From NCBI GenBank assembly GCA_029721515.1, contig CM056563.1:7259454-7323453 (forward strand): DNA of 64,000 bases. Reading direction: 5' to 3'. Shown here one piece after another: positions 1 through 13,199 of this stretch (position 1 is the stretch's first letter; each line of letters starts with the position of its first letter). The DNA comes from Synanceia verrucosa (taxonomy: Eukaryota > Chordata > Actinopteri > Perciformes > Synanceiidae). The position numbers and the translations under genes were made by a program. The notes beneath the pieces were generated by a model. That model had not been told where the DNA came from, ran no database searches, and saw nothing but the letters and a program-made list of their open reading frames with translations.

Positions 1-229
1 AAATATAAATCAATTCTAACACTGCTCTGAATTTGAAGGGCGATCATTTAGAAAGGAAAAAAAAATCAATAACAGTATTGAATAGTAGTATTGGTAAAAT
101 CCTAACAATACCCATCCCTAGACTCCTTGAGCTCTTGTCAAGTCTGTTCCCTTTATTTGAATTGCTCAATATCACAATGACAAATTTGTCTAAGAGCCTT
201 AACACAGTACAGCATAAAACACCATCTAT
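1..229. other. No feature recognised
   Basis: AT-rich sequence with no convincing coding potential or repeat boundary. By position it is inferred to belong to the long asic2 intron. Confidence 0.4.
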
Positions 230-237
230 TCTCAGAC

Positions 238-539
238 CAGGGGTCTGCAACATGTAGCTCTTGATCCATGTGGCTCTGTAGCTCCTCTGCAGGTATGCAT
301 CACGTCTATGGCTGGTGCCTTTACCTGCAGTCATAAGAGTTGTTATAACAGCTAAATAAAGAAAGTAAAATGTAAAAATATATATTTTTTTCTTTGATGT
401 TCTACATCATAAATACAGCAGTTTTTGTACATGTAGTATAACTACAAACAAAACTCTAGGGTTTAGGGTTTCGAGGCTCCTTAACAATGTTATTTGGTGG
501 CAAAATGTCTCTTTTGATAGAAAAGCTTGCAGACCCCTG
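238..539. mobile_element. Short hAT-like non-autonomous element
   Basis: The left end CAGGGGTCTGCAA and the right end read as inverted copies over at least 13 bases. Flanking octamers tctcagac (230-237) and ccttagac (540-547) agree at 6 of 8 positions, consistent with an aged 8-bp hAT target duplication. The 302-bp body has no transposase similarity. It is probably an internally deleted element mobilised in trans. Confidence 0.6.
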
Positions 540-547
540 CCTTAGAC

Positions 548-3500
548 CATCGATGTGAATAAAGGAGACATGGAAGTGGGGAAAAAATGCAAGAAACCTG
601 AAGAGGAGCAAATGAGAATGAGTAACTTGCTGACTAACGTGTCATCTGCTGTGTGCTGGCACCCATACAGCTTTGTAAGCTTTAGTTTGGTTTAAAGAGG
701 CACTTGAGTGCAGCCAGAGAGCCACCAAGATTCTCTTCATCTGCAAAAGAAACCAAAGTTGCATGTCATGAGTAGGCTGGGGACAGGGTAATACCCCGGA
801 CAGGAGCTGAAGGATGCCCAACTCGCCGCCGCCAGCCTGCAGGCTCAGACAGACTCTCAGAGTGAAGCAAAGAGAGGAGAGAAGATGAGATGAGATGGGG
901 AAGCCATGCAGTCGACTCCTATCCCTCAGTCTATCAATACCATTTGTCACCTGTCATGGCCTTGCCCCCATCAACCGTCTGTCTCATCCTGATGCTGTTA
1001 TTCATTCTGACGTTTCCATATTGCTACAAAAACCTGGCTGCAACATCTGCTTCTCAACCTTGAGACAAATCACCTGAGAGAATCTGACTGATGGATGTAT
1101 TCCTAAAAGCTGTGAGGAGCAGCATCCCCCTCAACCCCTCGGCAATGGCTCAGCTTCAATTTATCATAATCATAATTTATTTTGTGTGGCTGTGCGTACA
1201 AGGAAAACTCTGAAAAATAGGCAACCAGGAAAAGATTATTTAAATATGTATTCACCCTGAAGCTGAGAGCATGTCTTCATTACTTTTTGCCCACTGTCTC
1301 AATACTTCTGCAGTTGAACATCGCATGACCTACGCCGAATGAGAAGAAAAGCTTTTTAGCCCGTGAAAAATATCCAGCTCCAGGAGAACATATAGTATAT
1401 CACCACTTTATATTCATCTCATTTTAGCAGAATGCATCCTTAATGTGCAGGAGAACCAGTTTTATTCATGTAGAATGTGAGCCGTAGAGACAATCAGACT
1501 GGATTCATATGTTTTATTTGATGCATCAAAGCAAAAAAAATGAGACACAGAGGAGCTGAAATGATGAAATGGACGAGGAGAGGTAAGTGTCAAAGAAGGG
1601 ATGATGAGGAATTGTGAGAGTAATGAAACAGATAAGGAGCTATTGTTATAAAAGCAATAAAAGAGATCAATATGAAGAGATCTCCCAGCACAAATGCTTG
1701 GGATACCTCCATGCATGGCTGCAGTTCATTATGCTACAGTTGGAAGCGATGCAGGAACATTAGCTTTCAAGGTGTGACTGAGGAAATGATTCAGCCTCAG
1801 GACTCCAAATATCCTGATCATGGGTTTACTAAAGTCCAAACACTCTATAAAGTGAGGCATATTCAAAAACAGCACTAACTGGCTGAGTGATGCCTCGATT
1901 CATCAGTGCTTTGAAAAAATATAACCATAATTATCTTTAAAAGAGTGCAGGAGAAACAACTGTCTCAACAACAAACCAAAGCAACCCATTGACACAGGAG
2001 ATGAGTCAGAGTCAGACCTACTGATCAAACCAAAAAATATTTTTCAGACCAACATTTGTCCAACAATCCTGACAAAATGAACATGTATATTTATGCAGTT
2101 GTACTAAAGGAAGAAACACACTGATGAAAAAAAAACTTTGCTTCCCTTGCTACACAAACTGAGAACAATCACACTCAGCCAACCTCAGTGATGATCAACA
2201 CAAACCCAATTTACACCAGGTATTAAACTCCAACTGAAATCAAATCACTGCTTAGTCTACTGCAGCATCTGCTCTCTAAATCACTTGTGTTCTCCTTTGA
2301 GAGAAAAAACAAACAACAGAAAACAAAATGAAAAGAAATGTATATTTTATAGTTTTTGTTGTCACGATGGTGCAACCTAGTTTTGCATCAGTTGACAGGA
2401 CATTGTTAAGTCACATCATAATGTAAAGAACGTACGTGAAATTTGTTGTCTTTTGATATTTTATGGTAGTTTTCTATGTGCAGTCTTTTCTTTGTGTGTC
2501 TTAAATGCCTCCTCATGACCTTCTCTTTAGCAGTTAAGGTTAATGGCACAATATACTTCTCTTGCAGATCAAATAATGCAAAACCTTGAACCAAAGGATT
2601 GTGTATTTTTGAGATGTCTTTTGTTTGTGGAGGCTTATTTCTTTTTATTGCCATCAACAATCTTTGAAACTTTTGCTGACAAAAAAATGCCAGTATTTAA
2701 TGTTTAAAATCCAGGTTTAGAGGTTATGATAGGATGGATAACCAGATTACAGCTATAGCTGATGACAATAGTTGCAGTTCAGTGTGTGAATTGGATAAAT
2801 ACACCATTTGACGTCTCACTCAAAAGACTTTGGAGTGAACAAAATGGAAATGAATGGAGAGCAGATGACAGAGATGGACTAATCAGGTATTATATGTAAT
2901 AGATTACTCTGTTAACGTGGTGGCCCTGGCCATCTCAAACCAAACACAACCCACACACTCTCCCCTGTTGTTTCCTCTCTCAGTCTCTCGCTATTTCAGA
3001 CCTGAGGCCCACCAGAGCTGAGAGTGATTGGTTCAGACATCAGCATGCCTGCTTCTCTCTGCACAAGAGTCATGATGTACTCAGCCACACACACTTACCA
3101 CACATTTATATACACACAGGCAAATATCCAGTGGATTCAGAGGCTTTTTAGCTGCTCGGCATGACCCTCAGCAAAAATCAGCATTTCAAATTTAAAGGAG
3201 CGAATCAGTCAATTTGAAATCTCTCCACTTAATTGTTGTGTCCAAAGATAGCGCAGTCAGTGACGGTGAGCATCATCAAGCACAGAACAGAGACCGTCAC
3301 TGTACGAAAACCCCAGAGGTGTTTATTTCACTGAATTAGAGACGGACTCTCTCGTGTTATGTTTGAGTGTTCAGTAAAGAGTCAGTGATCACATGAGTAC
3401 AGCAGAATTGCTGATTCTCTCTCTGTGTATCTCCACATACTGTGCTCTCTATTTTCTACATAATAAACAATAAGTGTTAACTCCATAGTGAATGTACACT

Positions 3501-6500
3501 TTATGAGTGATTGCCATTTTGCTTCATCAGTGACATCTATAGTTTTACATTATGATAATTGATATATCTGGCAAAAAAAAATGATTGTGAGTTACTTAAA
3601 TTTCCAATCATGATCATCCTGGGAGGTGTGCATCTTCAGTTATGATATACCCTGAACCAACACAGGTTAGGGTCAATTCACAACTTCCAAAATATTTTAA
3701 TATTTTTCAACAAAAGAACCTAGAACTGACTGACAGTAACTCTAGTAGGACTGTCAACAAATATATATCTGTGTATGTAGCCTAATGCATGCAGTAAAAG
3801 TCCAATCCAAAAATACCAGATTTACAGTGTATCTAAGCGTTTAGGAAATAGAAAGGCAACAAACAATCTTTACGTAATGGGAATCATTTTTATTTTTTGT
3901 CTCATTATTCTTGGAAGTCACCAAATAATAAATGTTACCTTTTGTTATGTCATTGTGGGGTTAAGAATTGATTTTGAATCATGAGCCACACGAATATTCA
4001 AACCCCCACTAACCAAGTCTAATAAAAAAAAAAAAAACTTAAAAAAAAAGTCACAAGTTTGTCAAAATGTCCAGCTTGTCCTTTAACACCAAACTCAAAA
4101 GTCACAGCCAGTTGCAGCTCTCCTTTAGCTTTCTTTCTACACTGATCTGGTTTCAGCAGGGACACATACGTAGCTACACTGACTCAAACAGCTGCACTAG
4201 ATGCATAATATACTGGAACTTTAATTCTTGTTCATTCTGAAGATTATTTACCAAGATCATTGTGTTCAATTTCACTGTCCTGAAAATTTAAACTAACTAT
4301 TTATTTGCATATTGTTAGGAAAAAGTTAAGAGAGCAAGTTTAAGAGTCTGTACACCTAGAAGAGAGTGACAGCGAGGCATACAGATTATTAAATAAACCC
4401 TGCTTTCGGATCGACACTCAGTATCAACCATTACCCAAAGCACAACATTGCTATCAGGACTGAAAAAGTAACCTTTGAGGAACTTAGAAATGATTCTTAG
4501 GACCCTTAAAACTGGATGCTTCATGCTGCTGATGAACTGTAAGTCTACAGCAAACTCCCAGAAAGTCTGCAGAAAGTTCACCCAAGGCCCCAGCTGACTT
4601 GATGAAGTGTAAATTTGGACAGCCTTCAGCACTCCAGACGTCTGAAAGTGCAGCCGATGTATCATAGTTTTCTCTTGTGCGGCTGATTATGGCAGCAGTT
4701 AAAACTCATATGAGAGATGAATAGATTACAGGAGACGTTCTAAACTTTTAGAGGATTCTACATGGTTGCATCCTCCATGAAGACATTTAAATTCCACTGT
4801 CATCTTCTTACGACATGTCTTATTTTCAACTTGAATTAGAGAACAGAGAGGAGACAGAAGGTCATACAAACTAATGAATGGACACAGTTACTGGAGACAT
4901 ATAGAGAGAAAAGGTGGAACTACAGGAAAAAGGGAGTGAGTTGAAAAAAGTGAGACAAATGGAATGAGAGAAAAAAATGACAGCTAAGTCAGTCATTCCT
5001 GCCGGATGTGTGCTCATCATTCCTTACACCATATCTTAACTGACATATTCATATTGTTTTCACAGAGCTGCTTTCAGTGGTGATAACTACTCTGACAGCA
5101 CGAAATACGTGCTTTATAAAACCTTTGCAACAGTACACAAGCTTTAAGAAGACATATCATGTTGGTGGTCTTCGTATTTTGTTTTATTTTTACTGAGATG
5201 TGAAAAAGAAACACTGTTAACTATCTTCTAGAAGCTGAAATGTGCCAGTGAAAAAGAGATTTTACTTCTGTTGATTTATGCATCATGCATTATGTATCCA
5301 TATTTTATATAGGAGTTGTGCTGTGGTTTGGCTGCGACCTTTCTGAACACAGAGACACACCATCACAAAAAAGCTGATGCACAGAGCAGTCATTCATTGA
5401 ACAAAAGGTTCAACTGCAAAATACTGTAGCTAATAGCTTGAAGTAACTGCTGCATTTCATATGCAATACATTTCCATGCCAAAATTAATCTCATGTCTAA
5501 AAAAGTACTTTACAAGAAATTCCTCCACACTCAAGACTGTCAAAGTTCACAAAGTTGTCCTCTTGTCAATAAAGTTACTTTTTATTTAGCTCCGCTTTAC
5601 CAACTCTGTAGGCGGACATTTAAAAACAGTTTCACAACAACTGTCAAAACATTATTCTGACACTTTCCACAAAAGAGAACACACTTTCAGACATTTTATC
5701 AGAGGAAGGTAGCTTTAATTTGATCTCAGTACCAATAATTTATGTTTTGAGGTGTTTATCTGTGCACTCTCAACCTTGCTGTCACGCTGAAATGAGATTC
5801 TGCTATTATGCTGCATCTTGAACCAAAACAGCCTGCCTTGTGCATGCTGCATAAGTGTAATTACTAGAATAGCATCGCTGATTAAAAGCTATGGGTGGAT
5901 GCTTGCACACACCTCCAAGTCACCATTTAGTGGTGTGATTAATTCTCTCTGATTTCTTCGACCAGAACATATGAAGAGTAAATAGGGAGGAAAAGTCAGA
6001 GAGAGGTGAGTAGAAAATAAGACCGTAAGAGGAGCTCAGTTCAGCTGGGGCCTGAGAGAGTGGTCAGTGGTTTATCTCTGCTCATTATTATCTTGCTGTT
6101 GCCTCTCCTGTCTGTATTATTCACCGATCTCCACTGTCTCAGGCCTTGGGTGGGTGCTGCGCCACCGATGCTAACTGCAAATGGTCTGATCGTAATCCTG
6201 CCCATGATCCAACTTTTCTGTTAGTGAATCAGTGCCGCTGCCCAAAGCGGAGGAGATATCCATCCAGGTGATTCATGTGAGCAGGATCGATCAGCACTTG
6301 CTTGGTCGGCTAAAGTTTATTCACTCTTTCGCTGTATGAGGCGGTGTTGGGATGAAGCAGCTCCAGAGTTCAGCTTCCTGCTGTGTGCTGGGTGGGGTAC
6401 ATGTTGAGAGGCTGTGCCTGCTTAAACACCATAAAGCTACTGGACCACAGCAACACTGAACCATCACTTCTCTTATTCTCAACACACCCCAAGCAAAGAT

Positions 6501-7880
6501 CATCTTCTGAATTCAATTTCTATAAAAGCACACACTACTGCCACTGTCTTTTTGTGGGTCCATTACATGTACCATCTTCTCTCTGCAGCCAACTCCACAG
6601 AAGCAGAAACTTGAACACATTTCTGGTGGTTCTAACAGTACAACACTCCCAGAAACAGCCAATGTGTGTTGCCCTTAAGTTGTAACAAATGATGCATTTG
6701 TTGGACACCATTGTCAGCCTTGTGGGTGTGGCTCAGTGGTTTTAATAATCACGAATAGAGCTTCATAGCACAGTGAAATAAGCTAAATCAAGCTTTGGAT
6801 ACAAACCATACTTATTAATAAGATCAAAAAGACTTCTGCTTTCAAGTGAACAGAAGGCTAACAGAGGATTTATTGCTGAGTAGCAGTTTGTTGAAAGTGT
6901 AAAATTTATTCTTTTCAATAACTGCACAACAACAGTAAACTGCACCAGTGCTCACATAATAACACTGCAGAGGGAACATGGTGACACAGACAAACAGTGA
7001 TAAGCACTGGGCTTGGAGTTTGTTGAATTGAAAGTGTGCTTTAACTCGTCCTGTCTCATCTAAAGATTGTCTGGAAAAGATTTAATGCATTTGTGGTCAA
7101 ACTATTGATCATATACCTTATATGAAATAATGTATGAAAACTCGTGGTGCTTCTTCAGACTAATGACATAATCAGCCTGACCTGAGACTTCATTCAACTA
7201 TCATCTTGTTGAAGAGCAGCTGAGTGGAGGTGGCTCATGTCCTCTTAAATGCACACTGTGATTAGTGAGGACATGAGGGAAGGTGATGCAATCTTGAGCA
7301 CTAAAATTTAATTGCCAACAACAATGTTTTTTGGCCCTTTCGATGCAAAATTCCAAAAATAGGCATGTGGTCTGAACTCAATGATCCCGAGGAGAGTTAT
7401 TCATTTTTAAAAGGGAAGACAAGAGGGACAGGCTGCTTTTGGTAATAGGCCATCATCACTTGTCATGTCGTTTTCCCAGGAAACTCAAGTTATTTTCAAC
7501 ATTAGTGTTAGTCAGTGGCCTAGATAAACACCTCAGGATCCTTCACTTAGTTGAAGCATGGACATTTCTGCACTACCTTGTAATACAAAAGATGTTTTTA
7601 CAAGTCATATCGAAAAGTTTAGACAGACAAAAGATTAATTAACGACTCCCTCCAAATAGTGATTGTCCAATCATAGCTTAGCAACTGTAACTAGGCACAG
7701 CCAGCCTGTCAAGATTTGGATGACGTGCTGTAAAAGATATTTTACAGTTTTCAACAAAGGGAAGTGTGTTTCAAAAACCAGCCACACAAAAAAACTACTG
7801 ATAACAATGTGGTGAGCAAGTGTTACTTACAAGAACAAGGTGCACAACATCAACTAACAAAATGGGTTTGCTGGCAAAGT
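548..7880. other. Long gene-free stretch
   Basis: No exon-like block, transposase remnant or RNA gene was recognised. The sequence is AT-rich with scattered short A and T runs (for example 4021-4050). A 10-bp perfect inverted repeat (CAGTGACGGT) has arms at 3258-3267 and 3293-3302. Conserved non-coding elements could be present but cannot be seen without alignment. Confidence 0.4.
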
Positions 7881-7883
7881 GAA

Positions 7884-8170
7884 TCAGAATCAGTTTTATT
7901 GGCCAGTTATGTGTTCAAATTTGAATTGACTCCAGTTCACAGCAGTCTTTGTACCAACACAGACTAAAAAATACAAAGAGACAGGCAGCAGCACACAAGG
8001 TAAATATATAATAAAAGCTGTAAAAGATAAATAACAAACTAGCAGCAGCTCAACTGAACATAGCATAGCTTATAGTGTATGAGGTAAAAAGTGCAAAGGC
8101 CCATTCATCACATGCACGGTGTGGAGTCACCCTGCTGTGTGGAAGCTGATCCTGGATGCCATCACAGTTT
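7884..8170 (-). repeat. LINE 3'-end-like fragment
   Basis: The segment opens with a CAGTTTTATTGGCCAG motif followed by text typical of the reverse-complemented 3' UTR of fish Rex1/L2-type LINEs (family recognition from memory). Similar openings occur at 35574 and 63678 in this window. No RT coding remains, so it is a 5'-truncated insertion at best. The boundaries are approximate. Confidence 0.45.
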
Positions 8171-9279
8171 AAGCTAAAGCTCTGTCCTACAGTTTTTTGA
8201 AATTAGAGTAGTTTACACCCCTAAAATCCCAACAGTGTCTCGTGACAAGGAAGTCGGGACAGCTGGACTACAACAAGACAGGTAACCGACGGACGCCCAC
8301 TTATTTCTTGTATGGAATTTCAGTTGGACAGCAAATGTTTTTGACTGTTGGCTTTGATAAAACCGCAATCTCATCATTGATCAATGCTGATACCTGGTAC
8401 CTGCTACTTGTGAACTTGGTGGACTCATCTCCCCATCACTTTAGCAGGCTGAAGAAATGCTGTCAAAATTAATATCCTTCCAAAATCCTTATTTCTATTT
8501 CAAACCACTCCCTTACTGATACAAAAATCCTTCTTTACATCCAGTGACAAACTCATTTTGAGCTGAAAGAACAAGAAAAGAGCTAGAATCAGGAAAGCTT
8601 ATTTGCAGCACCTGAATCCAGATGGGAGAATGGGGTTTCCACATTTCCAGTTGTGTTATTGGTCATGTAACATTCATGCTCTCTCCTTTTGGGTTCAGTC
8701 CGACGAACATTTTGAAAAAACAATCTGGGTACAAATGGAACATAATTCAAGCAACATCTGCACTTCTATTTTCTCCAGTGTCTCTGTCATTACAATATGT
8801 TAAGAACAAACCCATCAAACCTAACAGTCGACAGACTATCCCTGTCTGTCACAGACACCTCTTCTCTCTAACCATCTTGGATTGGTCTTTTAGTATCTGG
8901 AAGCAGAATGTTACACAAGGCCCTTTTTGTAAGAACAATATTTCCTACATGAACAACTGCAAAATAAATTCACTGTACCACGATCATAAGTTTTCAGATT
9001 CCCCTGGTCTGTAGTTAAATTGAAGCGAACACACTCTCCCCTTCCCCAGTTTTCCTGACGAGTCACAAACAAAATCCCTGCTTTCTTTCGAGCCTTAAAA
9101 AGTAGGGGTTTTTATGTTATTATCTCTGAGCTGGAGATAATAACAGTTAATACAGCAGCAAGCGGCTAACTGTTGCTCTCTGTGCTCTACATGCTCCGTC
9201 AGGCTTTGCTTTCTGCTTCCTACCCAGCTACCGTAATACCTGTTGTTCTAGTCAACATGCATCACAAAAAACAGCATGA
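8171..9279. other. Gene-free stretch
   Basis: Short reading frames around 8600-9014 lack splice context or protein character and are treated as chance. No repeat boundary was identified. Confidence 0.35.
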
Positions 9280-9811
9280 ACATTTTCAGTGTCTTATAAA
9301 TTATTTTTCATTTATTTTATTCAATTGTAGTCTATTCTTATGTTTCAGTTAAACTAGTGGTTATTTTGCACTTCAATATATATATTGGATTCATTGAGGC
9401 AATTTTTCCGTGTCTTATATTTATTTTTCATTTATTTTATTCAATTGTAGAATATTCTTATGTATAGTAGGTTATGGAACCCATTAGTTAATGATAAATG
9501 GGTCAGTTTTTCCTCACAGAACCGGGGACTTTATATTAAACTCCCCGGTTCTGTGCCACCACGGGAAACATCGGGCTTAATGAATAATCCTGCCACAGGG
9601 CTGACATCACTCCTGCTCCTTGCTACTTTGTGAGCACCTTAGCTCAGCTGTTGTTGTGATCATTGAGCTATGCATGCTGCTCTGCAATGGACTGGAGGTA
9701 TCGGAGTGTTTATATCGGAGATTTTAGATGCAGTCCGATATAATCCGATACTCGTTTTTCTGCTAATATCGGACCGATTTCCGATATTAATATCGGATCG
9801 GGACATCCCTA
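9280..9811 (-). mobile_element. hAT-like element end with internal direct repeat
   Basis: The right terminus (9780-9811) is rich in ATATCGG/CCGATAT units and ends in CGGGACATCCCTA, a terminus type common in fish hAT elements. The body contains a direct repeat of about 57 bp at 9291-9347 and 9411-9467, spaced exactly 120 bases apart, with the core TTTATTTTATTCAATTGTAG. A related block recurs near 28060-28135. The left end and TSD were not found, so the start is approximate. Confidence 0.5.
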
Positions 9812-10434
9812 ATTTTAATGATGCTTTTTGGTGGATTACGTGTTTGAATTACAGAACAAGCTTGGACAGATTCAAAAAAGATGGTTAATCTAATTTTATC
9901 AGCATGTTTGATCATTAGTTATGACTGCATTTTTTGTTTCCTTGATATTTAATGAAGTTCTGCTTCATGACCTGTCAGCTCATCTCTGGCAATCCAGTTC
10001 GGGCAGTTTGTCCAAGCAGGGTTACCGTCACCCAAGTTAATGCCTTACCACCAATAACTCGCGTTAACAATTTTTCGACAGCACTAAATAAGATAATTTA
10101 TTTCCCCAGAAGCTACAATTATTAAAATAAAGTATTAATAGCCATAATACAACTGGCAGTGGTAGGTCACATCAGCTGTTACTTCTGAAGTAAATTCCGT
10201 AACTTGATGGCAGCCAAATATATATCCTGCTGGCAGTCACTTCTGCTCTCCGCAAGACTGTGTATGAAAGATCATCGAGGTAAGAGTAATTTCACTCACT
10301 GCACAAAAGTGGGTGGACTGTTGTGTTTCTGCAGTTCCAAAAGCACCAACAGAGTGATATATCTTCTCTCTAGCCAATCACAGGACACCAATTTCACATT
10401 ATGTAATTAAACTTTCATTCATATCAATGTTTCC
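9812..10434. other. Gene-free stretch
   Basis: AT-rich sequence without a recognised gene or element boundary. It ends where a CAATGTTTCCCCT motif begins at 10435, resembling the hAT-type terminus CAGTGTTTCCCCT. Confidence 0.3.
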
Positions 10435-11125
10435 CCTATAATGTATTTGGGAGGGCAAGAGAAGCCCTCTCTCGCCTCGCTCCTCTTCTACTCCTCACAA
10501 AAGCACAGACACACCCACCACGAGCGGAGGGGAAAGAGTGTCGCTGACATCATTTAGGTACAAAAAAAGGTTTCAGTTTCAGAAAATTTAAAAATGTTGT
10601 ATCATGCTCACAGATGGCACAAGGGAGAGGAGGACATGACCCCCTCAGATTCATAGAGACCAGCAGCACTGGGAGCCCGGCGTTTGTGATTGGTGCATTC
10701 ACTTGTATGTGAATGTCGGAACTTAAATCAGAACCCCCCGTGAAGTCAGATCTTCACTTCGAAAAAGTCAGATTAATCTCACCAACCAGACATAGATTTT
10801 ATGCTATCTGCTACATGTTTTGCTGTAAGACTGGAAGAGCTGGGAGCACTAAACTTTGAGGTTACGATGATCTGAGCTCCAAGTGACATCCAGTGAACAC
10901 ACGATAAGGCAAACTCCCACTCCCCAGGGTCCTAAAGAGGAACACATTGTGACAGTGGATCATCATCAGACCATTGTCTAGTATGTCTACCATGATAAAG
11001 CCCAAATTACACAAAAATAACTTATTGAGGTATCGAAAAATTATTGTCCAAGAATCGGTATCGAAACAAAAGTATAGAATTTGGCATTGCATCAAAAACT
11101 TTTGAACGATACCCAGCCTTACAGA
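10435..11125 (-). repeat. Composite hAT-derived dispersed repeat, copy 1 (inverted)
   Basis: Starts with a CAATGTTTCCCCT terminus-like motif. The 10580-10870 part is the inverted counterpart of 18290-18740; for example AGTCAGATTAATCTCACCAA here reads as its complement near 18405-18425. The 10960-11010 part contains the complement of a block (GTAATTTGGGCTTTA and following) found again at 19165-19210 and 54085-54235. Near 11100 the text resembles the end of a different hAT family (GAACGATACCCAGCC). It is a mosaic of old element pieces, not one clean insertion. Confidence 0.5.
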
Positions 11126-11747
11126 TATGCGGTATATTGCCATTATATCCTAAATGAGCTGAAGCTTTGTTCACATCTGAATACATCAGTGGATATTTCA
11201 TACAAAGTTTCAGGTCTTGAGGGATTAGAATCTGTAAGAGGTTCATATTTGATGTACACCTTGCTCATATTATGGAACAAATTAATACTGCAGCAATTGT
11301 GGATCTTCTTTTCAATTTCAAATGTAAATCTGGAGCTTGTATGTTGGTTTGTTCTCCATAAAACATGAAATATTCTCACATACTTATAGAACATCTCTGT
11401 GAAGGACACAAGAACACAAGAAAAATTCATCACATGCTCTTTCTGCTGTCATCTGAGACTAACCAGAGCTCCTTCATGTGTACTGATTTGACAATTATAA
11501 TATATAAGAGGAAAATTGTATGATGGCACTGAATAAAAACAACACTCACATATGCAGTACTGCAAATAAAGAGGAAAAAAAAAATTGATTCAGGTAATGA
11601 CACGATCTACCTCTTTTGTTTATCTTTTTCTCTGTTTAATATAGATCAGTTATCTCCTTTACAAACCTTACAAATTACAAATTAAGACAAGCAGCATTAG
11701 ATAGCGCAGCCTTTTGAATCTCTTTTTTTAATGTACAAATGTGGTCA
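11126..11747. other. Gene-free stretch
   Basis: No exon, RNA gene or recognisable element. Overlapping short frames on both strands look random. Confidence 0.3.
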
Positions 11748-13199
11748 GAAGTGATTTTTCTCTGATAGAGTGATTGGAACAGATACTTCTTTGTCACAAA
11801 AAACATTCATTTTATGACTTTATTATGGGTCAACTGAAAATGTGATCAAATCTTCTGGGTCAAAAATATACATGCAGCAACATGAATTACCAATTTTGGT
11901 GACTTAGAAAGTTGTGTCAATGAAATGAGCTTCATAGCATGGCCTCTTAACTTCTTGTGAGTGATGATGAGTGTCTACAGCTGGTGATTTCTCTGAGGCC
12001 ATTTAAATAGGGCTCACTGGATACAAACGCCCACAAACACTACAATGGGAAAGTCAAAGGAGCTCAGCACGGATCTGAAAAAGCGAATCATTGACTTGAA
12101 CAAGTCAGGAAAGTCACTTAGAGCCATTTCAAAGCAGCTGCAGGTCCCAAGAGCAACAGTGCAAACAATTGTTTGAAGTATAAAGTGCATGGCACTGTTT
12201 TGTCACTGCCACGATCAGGAAGAAAATGCAAGCTATCACCTGCTGCTGAGAGAAAATTGGTCAGGAGGATGAAGAGTCAACCGAGAACCACCAAAAAGCA
12301 GATCTGCCAAGAATGATAAGCTGCTGGAACACAGGTGTCAGTGTCCACAGTCAAGTGTGTTTTACATCACCATGGACTGAGAGGCTGCCGTGCAAGAAGG
12401 AAGACCTTGATCCAAAAGTGGCACCTTAAGGCTCGACTGAAGTTTGCTGCTGATCACATGGACAAAGATGAGACCTTCTGGAGGAAAGTTCTGTGGTCAG
12501 ACCAAACAAAAATCGAGCTGTTTGGCCACAATGCTCAGCAATGTGTTTGGAGGAGAAAAGGTGAGGCCTTTAACACCATGCCTATTGTCAAGCACGGTGG
12601 TGGTAGTATTATGCTGTGGGGCTGTTTTGCTGCCAGTGGAACTGGTGCTTTACAGAGAATAAATGGGATAATGAAGAAGGAGAATTACCTTTAAATTTTT
12701 CAAGATAACCTAAAATCATCAGCCTGAAGGGTGGGTCTTGGGCACAGTTGGGTGTTCCAACAGGACAATGACCCCAAACACACATCAAAAGTGGTAATGG
12801 AATGGTTAAATCAGGCTAGAATTAAGGTTTTAGTGGCCTTCCCAAAGTCCTGACTTAAACCCCATTGAGAACATGTGGACAATACTGAAGAAACCAGAGG
12901 GGTGGTCAGATTCAACCAGAAGCTTGTGGATGGCTACCAAAAGCACCTAATTGAAGTGAAAATGGACAAGGGACATGTAACCAATATTAGCATTGCTGTA
13001 TGTATATTTTTGACCCAGCAGATTTGATCACATTTTCAGTTAACCCATAATAAAGTCATAAAATGTTTTTTGTGACAAAGAAGTATCTGTTCCAATCACT
13101 CTATCAGAGAAAAACCAGAGTTGTAGAAATAACTGGAAACTCAAGAGAGCCATGACATTATGTTCTTTACAAGTGTATGTAAACTTTTGACCATGACTG
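11748..13199 (+). mobile_element. Tc1-like DNA transposon, copy 1 (5'-truncated)
   Basis: The right end (13070-13199) carries a long terminal repeat ending in TTTTGACCATGACTG. The left terminal repeat is partial, starting within the CTGATAGAGTGATTGGAACA block, so the outer left end has been lost. The body holds a broken transposase (12045-12990). Two sister copies lie at 20445-21070 (minus) and 60936-62193 (plus). Terminal-repeat text and a DD34E-type enzyme place it in the Tc1/mariner superfamily. Confidence 0.9.
12045..12990 (+). pseudogene. Tc1-like transposase pseudogene
   Basis: Would encode a cut-and-paste transposase acting on its own terminal repeats. The start ATG at 12045 opens a paired helix-turn-helix region (MGKSKELSTDLKKRII). 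The frame breaks near 12172 (a TGA and a one-base loss where family members read Val-Arg-Lys). The catalytic core is recognisable: LWSDQTK (first Asp), QQDNDPKHTSK (second Asp) and a damaged PDLNPIE region (Glu). Further breaks are a stop after KKENYL near 12692, a TGA after KSSA near 12726, and a deletion near 12893 that removes about 20 residues. The copy is non-functional. Confidence 0.88.

Noticed and set aside
3258..3302. 10-bp inverted repeat CAGTGACGGT as a regulatory hairpin
   Set aside because: Short arms with a 25-base loop; expected by chance in a window of this size.
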